DNA from: Heligmosomoides polygyrus polygyrus
Taxonomy: Eukaryota; Nematoda; Chromadorea; Rhabditida; Heligmosomidae
Assembly: GCA_947396885.1 (NCBI GenBank)
Contig: OX377202.1
Location: 79,890,643-79,954,642 of the forward strand
Length of the DNA stretch: 64,000 bases
Direction of reading: 5' to 3'
Shown here: piece by piece, positions 27,112-39,474 of the stretch
How positions within the stretch are numbered: the first letter of the stretch is position 1
Layout of the letters: each line of letters opens with the position of its first letter
Translations under genes and position numbers: made by a program
The notes under the pieces: model-generated
The model's database searches: none
The model's input: only the letters and a program-made list of their open reading frames with translations
Told to the model about the DNA's origin: nothing

Positions 27112-30100
27112 ATGGACTTTCTTTTCGGTCGAAGAAAGACGCCAGCTGAGCTGCTTCGCCAAAATCAACGGGCGCTTAATAAAGGTGTGCGCTCGTTTGC
27201 TGTTGACTCGTTTCTTTTCGTCTTTCGTTATTTATTTATTTATTTATGCGCTCGTGGAGGGCACGCTAAATTCCAGTGATCCGTGGCTCAAAACAAGACA
27301 ACGCAATGAGACAAAACGAAGAGAAACGATTAAAATAGAACAAACTGAGCGACTAAACAAAATAAACGACTACAATCGTGGAATGTTAAGATAATGTTAG
27401 TCATACGCTTAAAACAAGTACTAGTTGGCAGATGAAGGAGATCACTCGCCAAATGGACCGAATCGGTTCACGTGTCCTAATGCGATCACCTTTAGCTACG
27501 GTTTTTTTTTTGGTGGTTTCTCGGGAACGAGGCTAGAATACCCTCCATGATTTGACAAAACGTCCCTGTCGTGTAAGCTGAGTCCAAGCAAAATTAGTCG
27601 AAAAGAAAAGAAAAAATGTCAGACCGGCAACAACCCGTGATGGCCGAAAATCGAACCGTGCATAGCAATAGGTGAAGCCCTCCCCTTGGTAGAGGCTCCT
27701 ATGGCGTGACCACGTTTAAGCACAGGTGCAGACAAGGCGCATTCAGTACAACGTGTACTGCTCTTCCAAAGGCTAGATGGTCGGCAGAAAGCGAAGCGAT
27801 AGAAGATGGTTGCCGTACCATTTAAAAGCTTTGGCTTGTTATTTGTTAGTTGGCGCATTTTTTGTTTACGGTTTTAAGAAATGAACCATGTTAACGTGTA
27901 CTGTCCTCTACCCATGTTTTCTTGAACTCTACCAAAGACAGTATGTTGAGGATGGTAGAAGCCGTTTTGGTTGTACAGTGCATTCTTCTTCTTCTGCTTA
28001 ATGTCGCTTTGAGTTCTGAATGGATTATCACTAAAATGGGGTGTTTTGCTAATCACCTGCTAATCACAGTAAGGGCCTAGGCGCAAAGTGACTGTGGTTC
28101 ACCACGTGGGAGATAGTCCTGCAAGACATTTTGGTTACTCTAAATTAAAGAAATGTACACAGCATGGAAGTGGCCTACCACTGTGGTCAAGTTAGCTGGG
28201 CCACTTCGGATGTAATTAAGCATTCATGTGCTTTCTATGAAGTTGAATAACCAGTGGTTGCAAGGTGACCTCCCCTCTGTGCCACTTTCCGCCAGGCCTG
28301 CTCATAGTCTGTTACGGGAGCGACGAGAACGACTCTATCGCTTGCGGGAAGCGTGCGAATCGAATAATTTGGCGCGATATGTATGTCGATATGTATTTTT
28401 TACCAAGGCGACCAGTCGCTTCCGTCGCGTACTATGAACAGACCGTGGGTTGGCTTTGAGAATAGCAAAAGAATAGACCCTAGAATTGGTCGCCGCCGAA
28501 GAGCGTTTGTAATCTCCACTCCGTCCGGTATCGTTGAGAGCTTAGTCCAGAAAGTACTTAGGATAGTGACTTTCGAACAAGATTCGATTAACAAGTTAGC
28601 GCTTTAACGTTTCCATGTATGTGTGATCATAGTTCGGAAAGGAGAGCAAGCTCGCGAGTGAAAAATACTCAGAGTCGTTTCGTGATGCGAGCGAGATGGG
28701 CTTTCCGCTAAACACCAAAGACACGCCTACAAGTTCAAAGGATTTAGTTTGAAAGGACCTATTACAGACTCCCAGGAATATAATAGATAGAAAGAATTAA
28801 TTTAGTTTGGTGCTCGATGTAACCATTAGATCATGCTGTACTACAAAACATCAAGCATTTCTTGAAATTAAGTTTAGCCGATTGATCCACGCTGGATCGC
28901 TCCGAAACCCCTAAAGGCCTGACCACCACTTGCTCGCTTCATGTGGGCTTACTTCTTTGAGAGCTGGCTGTTTCACTTCCGAAATGTCTGTGGTAAATGC
29001 AACTTTTAAAAAAACTTGCTCGCGGAACTAAAAAAGTAACGTGTACAGAAATATGGGCACTATTGTACTTTCGCGACTCCAAACGTTGAGAGGAGGTCGA
29101 AAAAGAATTTCGCCTAAACTTCGACGAGGGGTTCTTGTTTTTTCTTCTTTTTTATTTCTCTTTCTTCTGCTGATCAGGAATCTGACATTCCTTTTTTGAT
29201 ATTACAGTGAAGTACGGTAGATTAGGGTAGGTACGGATGACTGAGGTTATAGAGACCATTATTATCAATTTCGTCGAAACTTCATCTATGGAGGCTGTCT
29301 GTGGTGCTGATCACGAATCTAACTGCAGTACCATAAACGGATGTCAGATTTGTGATCAACACCCCAGATAACCGCCGTAGATAAAGCTTGGACGAAATCG
29401 GTGATCATGGTGAATTTTATTAGGTTGGAAAAAAAGTCTTTTCATTTTTTTTCAAAGATTTATTACTTCACAACTACAAAGTCAAATCAATTGAGATAAA
29501 CTGTATTTTGTTCCATTATACTTCTCCAAAGACTGGGTAATTTTCCAATTCCTCTCGCTTAAAAGACTGCAGTTCTGGAGTCGAACCATTGATGAATCCA
29601 ATTTTTGAGGTCTTCATCCGTTCCAAAATATTTCTCTCCAATTTCTTGCTTGAGAGCACGGAAGAGATGGTAGTTGCTAGGGGCGAGATCAGGGCTATAC
29701 GGTGGATGTGGCATTACCTCCCAGCCCATCTCATTTATTGTTTCTCTTGTGAGTCTTGCAACATGTGGTTTTGCACCGTCATGCAGGATCATCACCTTCG
29801 ACTTCTCCGGCCTGTTTTCTTAGAGAGTTGCGACGACTTTGTGGAGTTGGCCGCAGTATGTGACAGCAGTAAGTGTCTCTCCACTTCTGAGAGTTTGCCG
29901 ATAAATCACTTCTCTGATATCCCACCAAACACTCAAGAGAATCTTCCTTTCGTGAACATTGGACTTGAGATCAGACTTAGGGCTCTCTCCCTTTTGTACC
30001 CATTGCCTTTTCCTCGGAAGTTGGCATACAGAACCCAGGACTCTTCGCCTGTCACAATCCGCGGAAGAAACGATTTTCTTCCTTATCTGGACAGAAGAGA

Positions 30101-33100
30101 AGCAGCGATGGAGAGCCGTCGACCTTTCTGAGTGTCTGACAGGGCATGTGGAATCCAAGCTCCAAATTTCCATGAAAGCCAAGATTCTTCAGATGGATTC
30201 CTACTATCCTATGAGACACTTTGAGCTTCTCTGCCAGCTGACGTGTCGTCCGCCAACTATCGGTACGAAGAAGATGGTGTAGTTCACTGTCGTCCAATCC
30301 AGTTGGCCTTCCTGACCATGCTTTGCCCTCAGTGAATAATCTCCCTTTAAAGACTTTCCGAACCACTCATAACAGGCGCGATGAGTAGTAGATCCCAAGC
30401 CATATATGTCGTTAATTTGGTCGGCTGCCTGACGTGCTATAGATCCTTTAATGAATTCATGAAGAATGCCGTGCTGAAAACGGCCATGAGGTAGATCTGG
30501 CATTGAGTCCGGAAGATTGGATGGATAACGAATTACAAGAACAGTCTTAACCTGTGTCCGCGTGCGAACGGTAGACAAGTGCGATAGGATTACGAAATCA
30601 GCTATCAACATTGGCTAGTGCGTTTACAAGGGGAAGGGTAAAAAAAATTCGAAGTGTGAAGAGACTTTTTTTCCAACCTAATAAAAAACAATGCCGGGTT
30701 CGCGATCAGCACCTCGGACCCAGTTCTGGATCCCAACTATGAAACGCAGCAACTCTCATCATATAGTTCCCCGGAGGAGAATTTGGAGACATGCTTTCTG
30801 CAAGCCACACAGCTCATCAACTCTGTAGTTGTGTTGAATCAGAAACCCTTAGAATGGCTAATGCAGTCGATTTCCATGCTGTGCAGTTCGATTCCTCACC
30901 GTGGTCAGCAATTGGTCCACGAGAACGTTTAGAAGCGCAACGCCTTATAGTTTATCCACTATTATCACGCAAAGTGTAGCGAACTTCCCTTTAACACCGC
31001 TTTTGGTCACTCAAGCACGCTCTTCAGACACATCTACAGTAACGCCTTGAATTTTGTGTTACTTGATCTTCTCCAGAACAACTTGAACGTTGTTGATTTG
31101 ATAATGAACCTGTCAGGTGAGGCGTAGCTTCGAAATGCGGCAAACTCAGTTACGGTGTTGGTATGACGTTATCCCACACCATAGTTCCTGAGCCTCGTGA
31201 TTGTCCACGAAATGAACTTATATTATGTTATAGCAGCCGAAGACTAGCTGGCAGACCTTTTATACTTACCAGCAGGATGAAAGGCCTATGTTGGGAGGCT
31301 CAAACCAGCGCACCGAACGTTGTACTCTGTTTTCACTTACCTCTTTATCTTTCATTTAGGTAAACATGAACTTGCCCTCTTTGGCACGCTTTATGTATGT
31401 ATTTTGAAACGTTGCTAGGTCGTTAGTGGCGCAAAGATGGTCGGGACAAGTTGAGCAGCCGTGATCATTGTCCGATGCTCCTTTTGTGCGTAGTTGTGAT
31501 GCCAGCGTTGGTATTCATGAAATCGCCGACGAAACCTATGACCGAATACATTTGGTGTCATAGGGGTCGCTGCCCTTCACCTTGAGCGTTATCCTTTTTG
31601 TTAGATGTAGACCTGTTTGGTGCCGTTTTGCATTTGATATTCGGGTGGTGGGTGTTTGTTTTATTTGGGTTCTGCCTTATGACCTGTCATCAAAAGAGCC
31701 AGCGTGGATACTGGTCAGTGTACTTATTACTCTACTCTACATTATATAGCTGGGATCAGCAGTTTTCAAGCTCTTACTAGACGCAACCTCAAGCAAATCT
31801 AGTTGTTCGAACGATTGCTCTTCTAGCTAACTGTGCTAGAGTGTTGCCGGCTTTTTTTTCGAAATCTTGCAATTTCTTCGACAAAAAAAAAACAGCTATT
31901 GTGAATACTCGAAATTATTAGCGTTGTGCAACACAGTGTCCATTACATATCAGGGTATTGCAGCTATCCGTGAACTCGATCGGGAGAAGTCACGTATGGA
32001 GATGCAGGAGAAAAAGGTGATAGCCGAAATCAAGAAGATGGCCAAGCAAAACCAAATGGTTAGCGATAACATCTCTCTCGATTTTTTTGTGTGCATGAAT
32101 GACCTTCGTTTAGGATTCCGTAAAAGTCATGGCTAAGGATCTGGTGCGAACTCGCCGTTATATTAAGAAGTTTATTATCATGAAGGCGAACATCCAAGCC
32201 GTTTCTCTGAAGGTTCAAACATTGAAGAGTCAGGACGCTATGGCGCAGGCATGATTTTCGATGTTCTTTAGTTTATTGTGGTAGTATCTAGGAGAGGTCA
32301 GTATTGTCAGGAATTTGGAGTTTTTTAGGCAATGAAAGGAGTTACAAGAGCAATGCAGTCGATGAATAAACAGCTGAACTTACCACAGATTCAAAAAATA
32401 ATGATGGAGGTAAAGTCGTGTTGGGCGCTCCGTTGTTGTCTTGTATATGTATTTATTTGTTTATTTGTTTGCTTCATGCTTTTTTCTCATTTTTCCACGC
32501 TATTATGTACCTACAATGAAAGCTGGAGCAACTGCAGGCAATTTTAAGTGTAGTTCAAATTTTTTCAAACACAAAGAAGGAGGCAGTAATATACAGAATT
32601 AGAGATAAAGCAATTCATTGACGACCTCTTCTTCAGGAGACGGCAAAAAGAAAGGGAATGTGCTGCAGTTTCAGTCATACTTGTACTGTTGTACTTTCCT
32701 TCCCTGTGGGGCAGGCAACGCTAGAGAAAACGTTACTCTTCACAAGCGTTGCGCATGCGTGAAAAATATACCATGTGAATAGGTTAGGTAAGATACCACT
32801 TAGTTGAGGCCGGCTTTCGTTTTCGCAGCAAAAAGTAGATAGTGGTTGTTGCGAATAATTTCGCACAGTTTTCCTTCGGAAATTTGGTGTTAAACATCTG
32901 ATAGAAAATTGGGTGTGAGGAGTTTGATAGACCACACTCTACGTAAATACGATTGTACAGTTGTATAAAAAAACGCATTAAAATACGGTGAGACTATTAG
33001 AGACTTTGTATTCACATTAAGGGAAATGCAGGCGTTTTATATTTGTATAGAGCGGAAGCGCAACGTTCTCGTTAAAGATGACCTTTAGAGCGCTAGGGTT

Positions 33101-36100
33101 TTTAATCCGCAATCTCATCTTTTGTAAGCAATCCCCTAAGCTTTTTTGTGTTTCAGTTCGAGAAACAGAGCGAAATCATGGATATGAAAGAGGAGATTAT
33201 GGGTGACGCTATCGATGATGCTCTTGGCGATGCTGAAGACGATGCTGAAAGTGATCAGATCGTGAATCAGGTGAGTCATAACGTTCTTACAAGGTAATGG
33301 CATATGCATATAGACAGAGAATGTACGGAGGAGAGCACAGAACCGAGCTATAGCATTGTTTGTTCCTTTTCTTCTTTATCAATGTGTCTTGCCTCTATTT
33401 TTTGTGTTAGTGACACTTTTTATGAGGTGCCCTACCCCCCTCCCCCGGCCGACCCTATTTTCCGCCAAGACGCATGCGAACAGTGGTAATAATGTCAACG
33501 GAAACTTTGGTAGTGTTATCTAAGGCCCCGTTTATATTTCGTCGCGGCGCGATGCGATGACCACGCAATGAGGCCAAATTGATCGATCGCGTCGCACAAT
33601 CAATATGGCCACTATACGTGGCGTCGCGTCGCGCCGCGACGAAGTATAAACGGGGCCTAACTCCTTTACTGAGTGCGGTCGTTCTGTGTCTTAACACCAT
33701 TAGTTTTATTTACTTCTTCGTGAAACTGGAAGCGGCCTTTATTTGTACACTTGGACATCCGACCATTGTTAAGGGCAGTAGGATTTTGGTCCAACAGTTG
33801 TGAACGCTAAGGAGTAGCTATCATTTTCCTCAGCAATATTTCAACAACCTGTTCTGGGGGCTTTGCCTAGACTAGTTCTATCTTCTACTGCGACATTAAA
33901 AACGGTCATTATGAACATTTCCTTTAGAAGTTGGAAGTGTTACGGCTCCTCCTGGCACCGCATCTGTTAGCACTGTGGGTGGATGAAGGAATATTGCGGG
34001 CTAAGTGGCAGTGCAATACTCACTCTGTAGGGGTCTCAAGCGTACCGCGCCGGTCGCGAATCATATGGGAAGCATCTCCACATTTCACTTAGTATCAATG
34101 ACTGTTTCGTTCTTGTCGAATCGCTAAGCCAAGCGGGTAAAGAGCCCTCAACGTTGCTATAATTTCGCAGCGACGTCTTATCATCGGCACCGCTTGTGCT
34201 GACACGCACACGACGACAAGTCGCTTGTCGTTCAACTATTAAAGCCGTCATCTCATTTTAACTGACTGACATTTGAGGATCTCTAGCTTCCACACATCTT
34301 TCAAGCTTTTGCCCTCTGTAAACTATCAAATGGGAGCTTACCATGAGCTGTTTATCACTAAACCCTTTTTATCTGTGGGATAGTGAGAAAGGATTTTAAC
34401 ATGTGTAGGTTGGAGCCTTCAACTGTAGAGATACGCAGGTGCCGAGCACATGAAACAGCAAGGTGGTTGGACAATATTCTTCTTTCATGACCCCAGATGT
34501 ATGAAGATATCCGCCCAGACTTCGCCTCAGAGAGGGGGCCATATTTGGGTCACGAATTTGAGGTCCGCGTTGTTATGCGGTAGGGGACATAGCCGTAGTT
34601 TGTAGAGCGTTGCAGACAAATTATTGTTAATGTTCGTGTCTACTCATACCCCTTCCCTCGAAGGCTTGGACTACACGAAGTTTTTTTTTCGACATACGAT
34701 GCCCTGAAAAGGAATTTTATCTTTATCTTTATCTAGAGACAACATTAGCATGAGCGTGGAATGAATTAGCAGAAATCAAACCTAGAAACAAATTCCTATG
34801 GACTTTGAACATACGCATGCTCTGGTGAGAAAAAAAAACATTTAAGTAGTGCGGAGAAATAAAAATGACGACAACCGAACATAACCCAAACGGCTATGAA
34901 GTAATAGAGTAAAAAAAAAGAAGAAAAAAAGAACACAACAACAATAAAACACAGGAACGACTAAAAAGGCGGAAGCGAAAAACAGACGAACGAATGATAT
35001 TAAGTTAAGAGTAAGACAGATCAAGATAAAGACGGTACTGTCAGGGCAACTAATTTTTTGAAGGATTTGAGAGTAAGGAGTAATCCGCTTTGGCTATCAA
35101 TGCTGCCAACAAAGAGGCAACCCTCTGACAGAAGAACGCAGACCTGGCCCTAAATCTAGAGCGAGAGGCCCTAATTTTTGTGGGCCCACCCCGAGTCCGA
35201 GAAGAGACAAATTTGAAGAAACATTCAGGCTTGAGTGTGGTCATACCAGTCAGAATTTTGAACGAATGATATTAAGTTAAGAGTAAGACAGATCAAGATA
35301 AAGACAGACCACTTTTGATTTTTCTACTATGAAGAGAGTGTAGTTTTAACACCATGCGCCTTCAACACTGTATTACCGAACGATTTTATTGTATCACGTG
35401 CTCCGTGCCTGTGTATCAGCACGGTCGAGGGCTTCTAGATTATTATGCCAAAGCTCTCTCTCTCACAGTTTTACAAGGGAAAATGGGTGAATAATGGACA
35501 ACTGATGGTAAACTCGTATTTGATAGTTTACAGAATGGCAAATGTTTGAAACTTGTGTAGGTGCCAGGCACTCGAATACCACTCGAAAAACAGAAAGCCA
35601 GACTATACGCAGAAGCTGAACCTAGTGTACAGTTCATGAAGCGGTGATGTTACACGTCGGGCGGAGGCGGCTATGCGGTCCTACAAGCCAGTTCACATGA
35701 TAAGGCGTTACCGCTGGGATTTCATAATAAACTTCGGTTTAAACGACTCGACAAAACGAGGACACATTTATATCAGTTGAAGGGTGAAGATTCACTTCTG
35801 TCGTTGAGGCATATGCTTCAGACCCTTGTCAGAGAAGAAGCTGGGGCAGCTGGTGGATTCTGGAACAACATTGTAAAGTGCTTCGTATTGTAATGAATAT
35901 TGGAGTTTCAATATTAGAGTTTCCGTTGCTCTTTTAATGTTCTGATCTTCTAGGTCCTGGACGAGCTAGGTATTCAAATTGGCGAAGAAATGGCGGGCCT
36001 TCCGACAGCTGGGGGACAGATTGGTGTTAGCGCTGGCGAGAAGGTCAAGCAGCCTGTTGCCGCCGGTGGACACGACATCGATGACGATTTACAAGCTCGG

Positions 36101-36124
36101 CTGGATCAGCTGCGAAGGGAGTGA
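27112..36124 (+). CDS. vps-2: ESCRT-III subunit VPS-2/CHMP2A, 6 exons, 222 aa
   Basis: Exons 27112-27184, 31964-32058, 32114-32248, 32329-32409, 33157-33270 and 35954-36124 join with agreeing phases. The protein belongs to the Snf7/CHMP family. It polymerises on endosomal and other membranes, acts in multivesicular-body sorting and membrane scission, and recruits the AAA-ATPase VPS4. Seen: MDFLFGRRKTPAELL (basic membrane-binding helix), KDLVRTRRYIKKF, LPQIQKIMMEFEKQSEIMDM across exons 4-5, an acidic segment rich in Asp, and the C-terminal MIM1 helix DDDLQARLDQLRRE that binds the VPS4 MIT domain. Length equals human CHMP2A. A TTCCAG acceptor touches the ATG. Intron 3 (32249-32328) is GC-AG. 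Intron 1 (4.8 kb) holds a mariner and a LINE end; intron 5 (2.7 kb) holds a MITE and a LINE end. Confidence 0.97.
27226..27300 (-). mobile_element. 3' end of a CR1-like LINE
   Basis: (TTTA)n at about 27229-27246 is the complement of an (AAAT)n tail, preceded on the minus strand by a short GC-containing stem (GTGCCCTCCACGAGCGC). Same architecture as the ends at 14.3 and 24.4 kb. In vps-2 intron 1. Confidence 0.5.
27301..29419. other. Rest of vps-2 intron 1, left part
   Basis: No exon with matching phase and no clear transposon ends. GTGACTGTGGTTCACC and TTGCAAGGTGACCTCCCC near 28090-28275 suggest the dispersed repeat also seen at 25.7 and 33.4 kb. Confidence 0.4.
29420..30681 (-). mobile_element. 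Mariner-family transposon, near full length, broken transposase
   Basis: TTAGGTTGGAAAAAAAGTCTTTTC at the left is complemented by ...CTTTTTTTCCAACCTAA at the right, and TA flanks both ends (29418-29419 and 30682-30683), the target duplication of Tc1/mariner. Length is 1262 bp. On the minus strand the transposase can be followed through at least three frames: a helix-turn-helix part near 30480-30290, WWDIREVIY near 29915 (first catalytic Asp), HDGAKPHVA near 29780 (second), and YSPDLAPSNYHLF near 29690 (third, DD34D type). The frameshifts make it inactive. In vps-2 intron 1. Confidence 0.93.
33524..33657. mobile_element. 134-bp MITE, PIF/Harbinger-type
   Basis: GGCCCCGTTTATA.TTCGTCGCGGCGCG at the left is the complement of the right end, and TAA flanks both sides (33521-33523 and 33658-33660). 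A 3-bp TWA-type duplication and a GC-rich start fit PIF/Harbinger non-autonomous elements. In vps-2 intron 5. Confidence 0.88.
34725..35262 (-). mobile_element. CR1-like LINE 3' fragment
   Basis: On the minus strand the frame 35244-35050 (SSRTRGGPTKIRAS, RSAFFCQRVASLL) resembles the last domain of CR1-type reverse transcriptases, as in the copy at 13.9-14.1 kb. TTTATCTTTATCTTTATC at about 34718-34735 is the complement of an A-rich repeat tail. Partial and inactive. In vps-2 intron 5. Confidence 0.5.
34988..35305. repeat. 46-bp identical direct repeats 272 bp apart
   Basis: GAACGAATGATATTAAGTTA and the following 26 bases occur identically at 34988-35033 and 35260-35305, bracketing the LINE-like frame above. 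Confidence 0.95.
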
Positions 36125-36729
36125 GATGGATCGTCTGCAGCTAAGCCATGTACTTCCTCGCACATTGTATATTGTTTCCTTACCTTCTCGATAACTTTCA
36201 CTCATCCACCTTAAGCTTTTTCGATGTATAGAGATTCATTTTTGTCCTCGTGTTTGCTTTCCATTTCGGCTGATTTATGAAGCTCTGAAAGACCGAGTTA
36301 TACTGACTGTGACACTTTGCAGCTGGCATTCTACCTAGAACAGAACTGATTTTCTACACAAAACGACTCTGACATAGGCATTAGACATGTTTTAAGTGGT
36401 TCTTTAGCGAAATAGCATGTTTTCGTTCACCTCTGCTATCTCCATGAGCAATTCCTGATTTCGTAATACTCGTATAAAAATCTATTCATTTCTGTCTGCT
36501 CAGTATTGCTACGCGATATCGAATGGATCTGAAAATCGAGATATGAGCTAACAGATCGCTCGTTCTTGACTGATGTATTCGATCTTGGGAGACACCTGTC
36601 CTATAAATAGTAAGGGAAGCGGCATAGTAGGCAGACGGTTTTTTCGAAAAATGTTGAGCAGAATATGTGGCTGACCCCCTCCGTTGATTCTTTTGTTTCT
36701 TTGTTAGATGTCGGCTGTATATTTTGTTT
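36125..36729. other. 3' flank of vps-2
   Basis: No canonical AATAAA was recognised in the first 300 bp after the stop. No gene or repeat was recognised before the LINE insertion site. Confidence 0.4.
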
Positions 36730-36730
36730 G

Positions 36731-36746
36731 ATGAATAGAGAACCTG
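36731..36746. repeat. Target-site duplication of the LINE (left copy)
   Basis: ATGAATAGAGAACCTG is repeated exactly at 46905-46920; including the preceding G the match is 17 bp. It bounds the LINE and proves that both halves came from one insertion. Confidence 0.93.
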
Positions 36747-38260
36747 GGTGGCGATGTCCGTTCTTCCTCGTGGTGCCACTGGAAGCTGCTCGCTTCTGCG
36801 AGCTAAGCCAATCACGGACATTCGAAAGCAGGCGACAGGCCCTGGTGACAGGCCGGCCTACGAACAACCCAATGTCACGTATGGGTGTATGTCAGTTCAT
36901 GTTTTTCGAGATAGTGCTACGGCGTCCGCGGGAGCCAACGCACACTCGCAAAGACCGGCGAGTGTGAGAAGTATACGAGGGTCCCTGGTGCGAGGACGGC
37001 ATCGGGGAGCAACCGAGCTAGTCCGAAAGTCCCGTAACGTAAGCAGGACCCGCGTGGCTACGCTGAATGTGGGTACGTTGACGGCCCGCTCGTGCGAGTT
37101 GGTAGAAGCACTGGAGCGTGGAAGAGTTGATTTCTGTGCGGTGCAGAAGACGAGATGGTCCTGCCGCAAGTCAAGGGACATAGGACGTGGCTTCAAGGCC
37201 ATTCTATGCGGTAGTCCCAGAGCTACCACTGGTGTTGGTATAATCGTCTCTGAGCGTTTCCGAGACTCGATTGTAAGCGTCGAGTGCTTTGACGATCGAT
37301 TGTGAAGATCGTTGTCGCTGCTAAGGAGCGACTCTTCCACGTCTTCTCTGCGTATGCTCCGCAGACTGGCTGTTCCGATCAAGCCAAGGATGAGTTTTGG
37401 AGCCTGCTTGATGAGAAGACAGCTGAGGTACCGTCGAAGGACGTCATCATCGTCGCTGGTGACCTCAATGGGCACGTAGGCGCTACGAAAGACTGGTACA
37501 GCTGTCATGGTGGATTCGGCTATGGGTTGCGTAACGCAATGGTGAGCGTATCCTTGAATATGCGGATTCGCATAACCTCACCATAATGAACACCGTATTT
37601 CGCAAACGCAACTCCCACCTTATCTCGTTCTATAGTGGGAACACCAAGACGCAGATAGACTTCGTCCTTGTGAGAGATCGTGACCGAAATCTCGTCACAG
37701 ACGCGAAGATCGTGCCTATGAAACGGTAGCCCCAAAGCATCGTCCGCTGATCTGTACTTTGAAGATCGCTCCTCCGAGGCTGCAGCAGGTTGAGCGATGC
37801 GGTGCTGCAAGAATCAAGTGGTGGTGAATGAAAGAGAAGGAAGCAGCTGTGATTTCTCGCGTACGGTTACCGACAGTCACGACTGTCGACGAAACTTGGA
37901 AGAAAGCGACCGACGCGATACTTCAAGCTGCGAGGTCAGAACTTGGCACTATGAAGCCTGGACGACGAAAGGTCGACATGGCTGTGGACGAACGATTTAA
38001 AAGAAAAGGTTCGAGAGAAGAAAGCGCTTTATCATGTGTTTCTCGGCGACAAGACCGCCAATAATTGGCAAAACTACCATGAAGCGAAAAAAGCTGCCAA
38101 GAAGGCTGTGGCCGTAGCAAAAGCCACTCAATACAATGATGTCTACGAAAAGCTTGAGTCGCGCGATGGTGAGCGGTATTTGTACCGACTTGCGAAAAAC
38201 CGTCATCGCCAATTCGAGGATATAGAGAAGTTTTTTGGCATCAATGATGAGAACGGCCAT

Positions 38261-38639
38261 AGTTGGTTCGTTGGCACCCAAGTGACGCGTTAAATCATTG
38301 TAGGTTTCCCAGCGAGTGGACGGTGTTGCACAACGGTAAGAACAGGTTTATTGAACACAACAAAACGATCACGAACGACAAAGAAGAAGAAAAAGGAATG
38401 AAGGAATGGGTCCTTAAATCGAGGCGTACAAGGAGACTTTCGCGGGGAACGTTGCGTTGGAGATGACGGCAGGAAGGGTCACCTCCTCGTAGATCCACTG
38501 GAACCTAGAATAACCACACAAAAAAACTCGACCACGGAGACCCCCTGAGCCGCCCGCTACGGTTCCCGCGCCTTTCTTGGCGCCGCTGCACCATTTCTTG
38601 ATCAACTATTGACCTACGTCCGTCATCACTATTCCAACA
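38261..38639 (-). repeat. Long terminal repeat, 3' copy of the minus-strand element (complete)
   Basis: About 379 bp. In element orientation it begins TGTTGG (at 38639), right after a purine tract, and ends ...CCAACT at 38261. Compared by eye over the shared 356 bp with 44970-45325 there are six substitutions and one 1-bp gap, about 98% identity. Confidence 0.9.
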
Positions 38640-38657
38640 TGCCTCCCCTCGCTTTTT
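38640..38657 (-). other. Polypurine tract
   Basis: AAAAAGCGAGGGGAGGCA in element orientation directly precedes the TG of the 3' LTR, the expected plus-strand primer position. Confidence 0.6.
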
Positions 38658-38741
38658 AGACCGCTCCACTCGGTCTGGCAAAGGGACTACCACAATATAA
38701 ACACACGATATTTTAAACTGCTAACTGCTGGGGCACCTCTT

Positions 38742-39474
38742 TTACCACCCTCCCGGCTGCCCGTCCTGCCGTCGTCGCCAACTCTTTCGTTTGCTTACTC
38801 TTCCTTCGCGTATAGCTGGACCAACTCCTCTATCCTGACGGTGCCGCTGCTCCTCGGTTCGAGGTCTTCTTTCCGGCAGTACTTCTAAACGTACCCATGG
38901 TGCTAATTGTTGGGCGCACCCGGCGTAGAACACCCGCGCTTGGTGCTCAGATACTGCCACGTCTATGTCTGCTATGATGCCCATGGCGAAACACGGTGCC
39001 TTGACGTCCGCTGCCTCCGACTCCGTCGGTAGCTTGTCTACAATCCGTGTCCTGCAGGGTGGCCGAATGTACAAATTGACACATTCCCTTGCTTTTTCCG
39101 CCACTCTGAACCAGGATTTGTCGTTTCCTGTCCGGGGTCCCGCCACCAGATACACATGGCATCCTCCTGCGAGCCACATTCCTAGGGCATCTGCGAATGC
39201 TGTCCATGAGCCCACGCCAGCATCCTCGGGCTGCAGAACCAAGAACAACGTGCTTCACACGGCTGCCGAATAATGCCGTGTTTCCAGGATGTAAGTCTCT
39301 CCAACTCCAGTAGAAGAATATCTTGGTGTCCTGTAACCCTCGCACCCGTCTCAGCGCTCGCAGGACCTCGGGTATCACCACGAGTTTGCTACGATCCTCG
39401 CCTCGACTTTTCCACTGCTTCTCCCGGTTCAGGTCTTTCTCGAACGCCGTCGGCCCTGAAACAAAGGTATTCAC
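38742..39474 (-). CDS. Extra ORF of the LTR element, downstream of integrase, function unknown
   Basis: A reading frame of about 240 codons starts at 39474, overlaps the end of the integrase frame by about 86 bp in another phase, and runs to 38742, apart from one frameshift near 39240 (two overlapping frames, 39474-38947 and 39248-38742). Hydrophobic strands and helices alternate (KLVVIPEVLRALRRV, TKIFFYW, VKHVVL, GCHVYLVAGPR, FRVAEKARECVNLYI), suggesting an alpha/beta fold. The tail is Arg-rich. There is no signal peptide or membrane segment, so an envelope protein is unlikely. It does not match gag, protease, RT, RNase H or integrase. I do not recognise the domain. Within the element it occupies the position where errantivirus-like elements carry a third ORF. 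Confidence 0.6.

Noticed and set aside
38742..39474. Envelope-like gene of an errantivirus
   Set aside because: No signal peptide, transmembrane segment or cleavage site is seen; listed instead as an ORF of unknown function.
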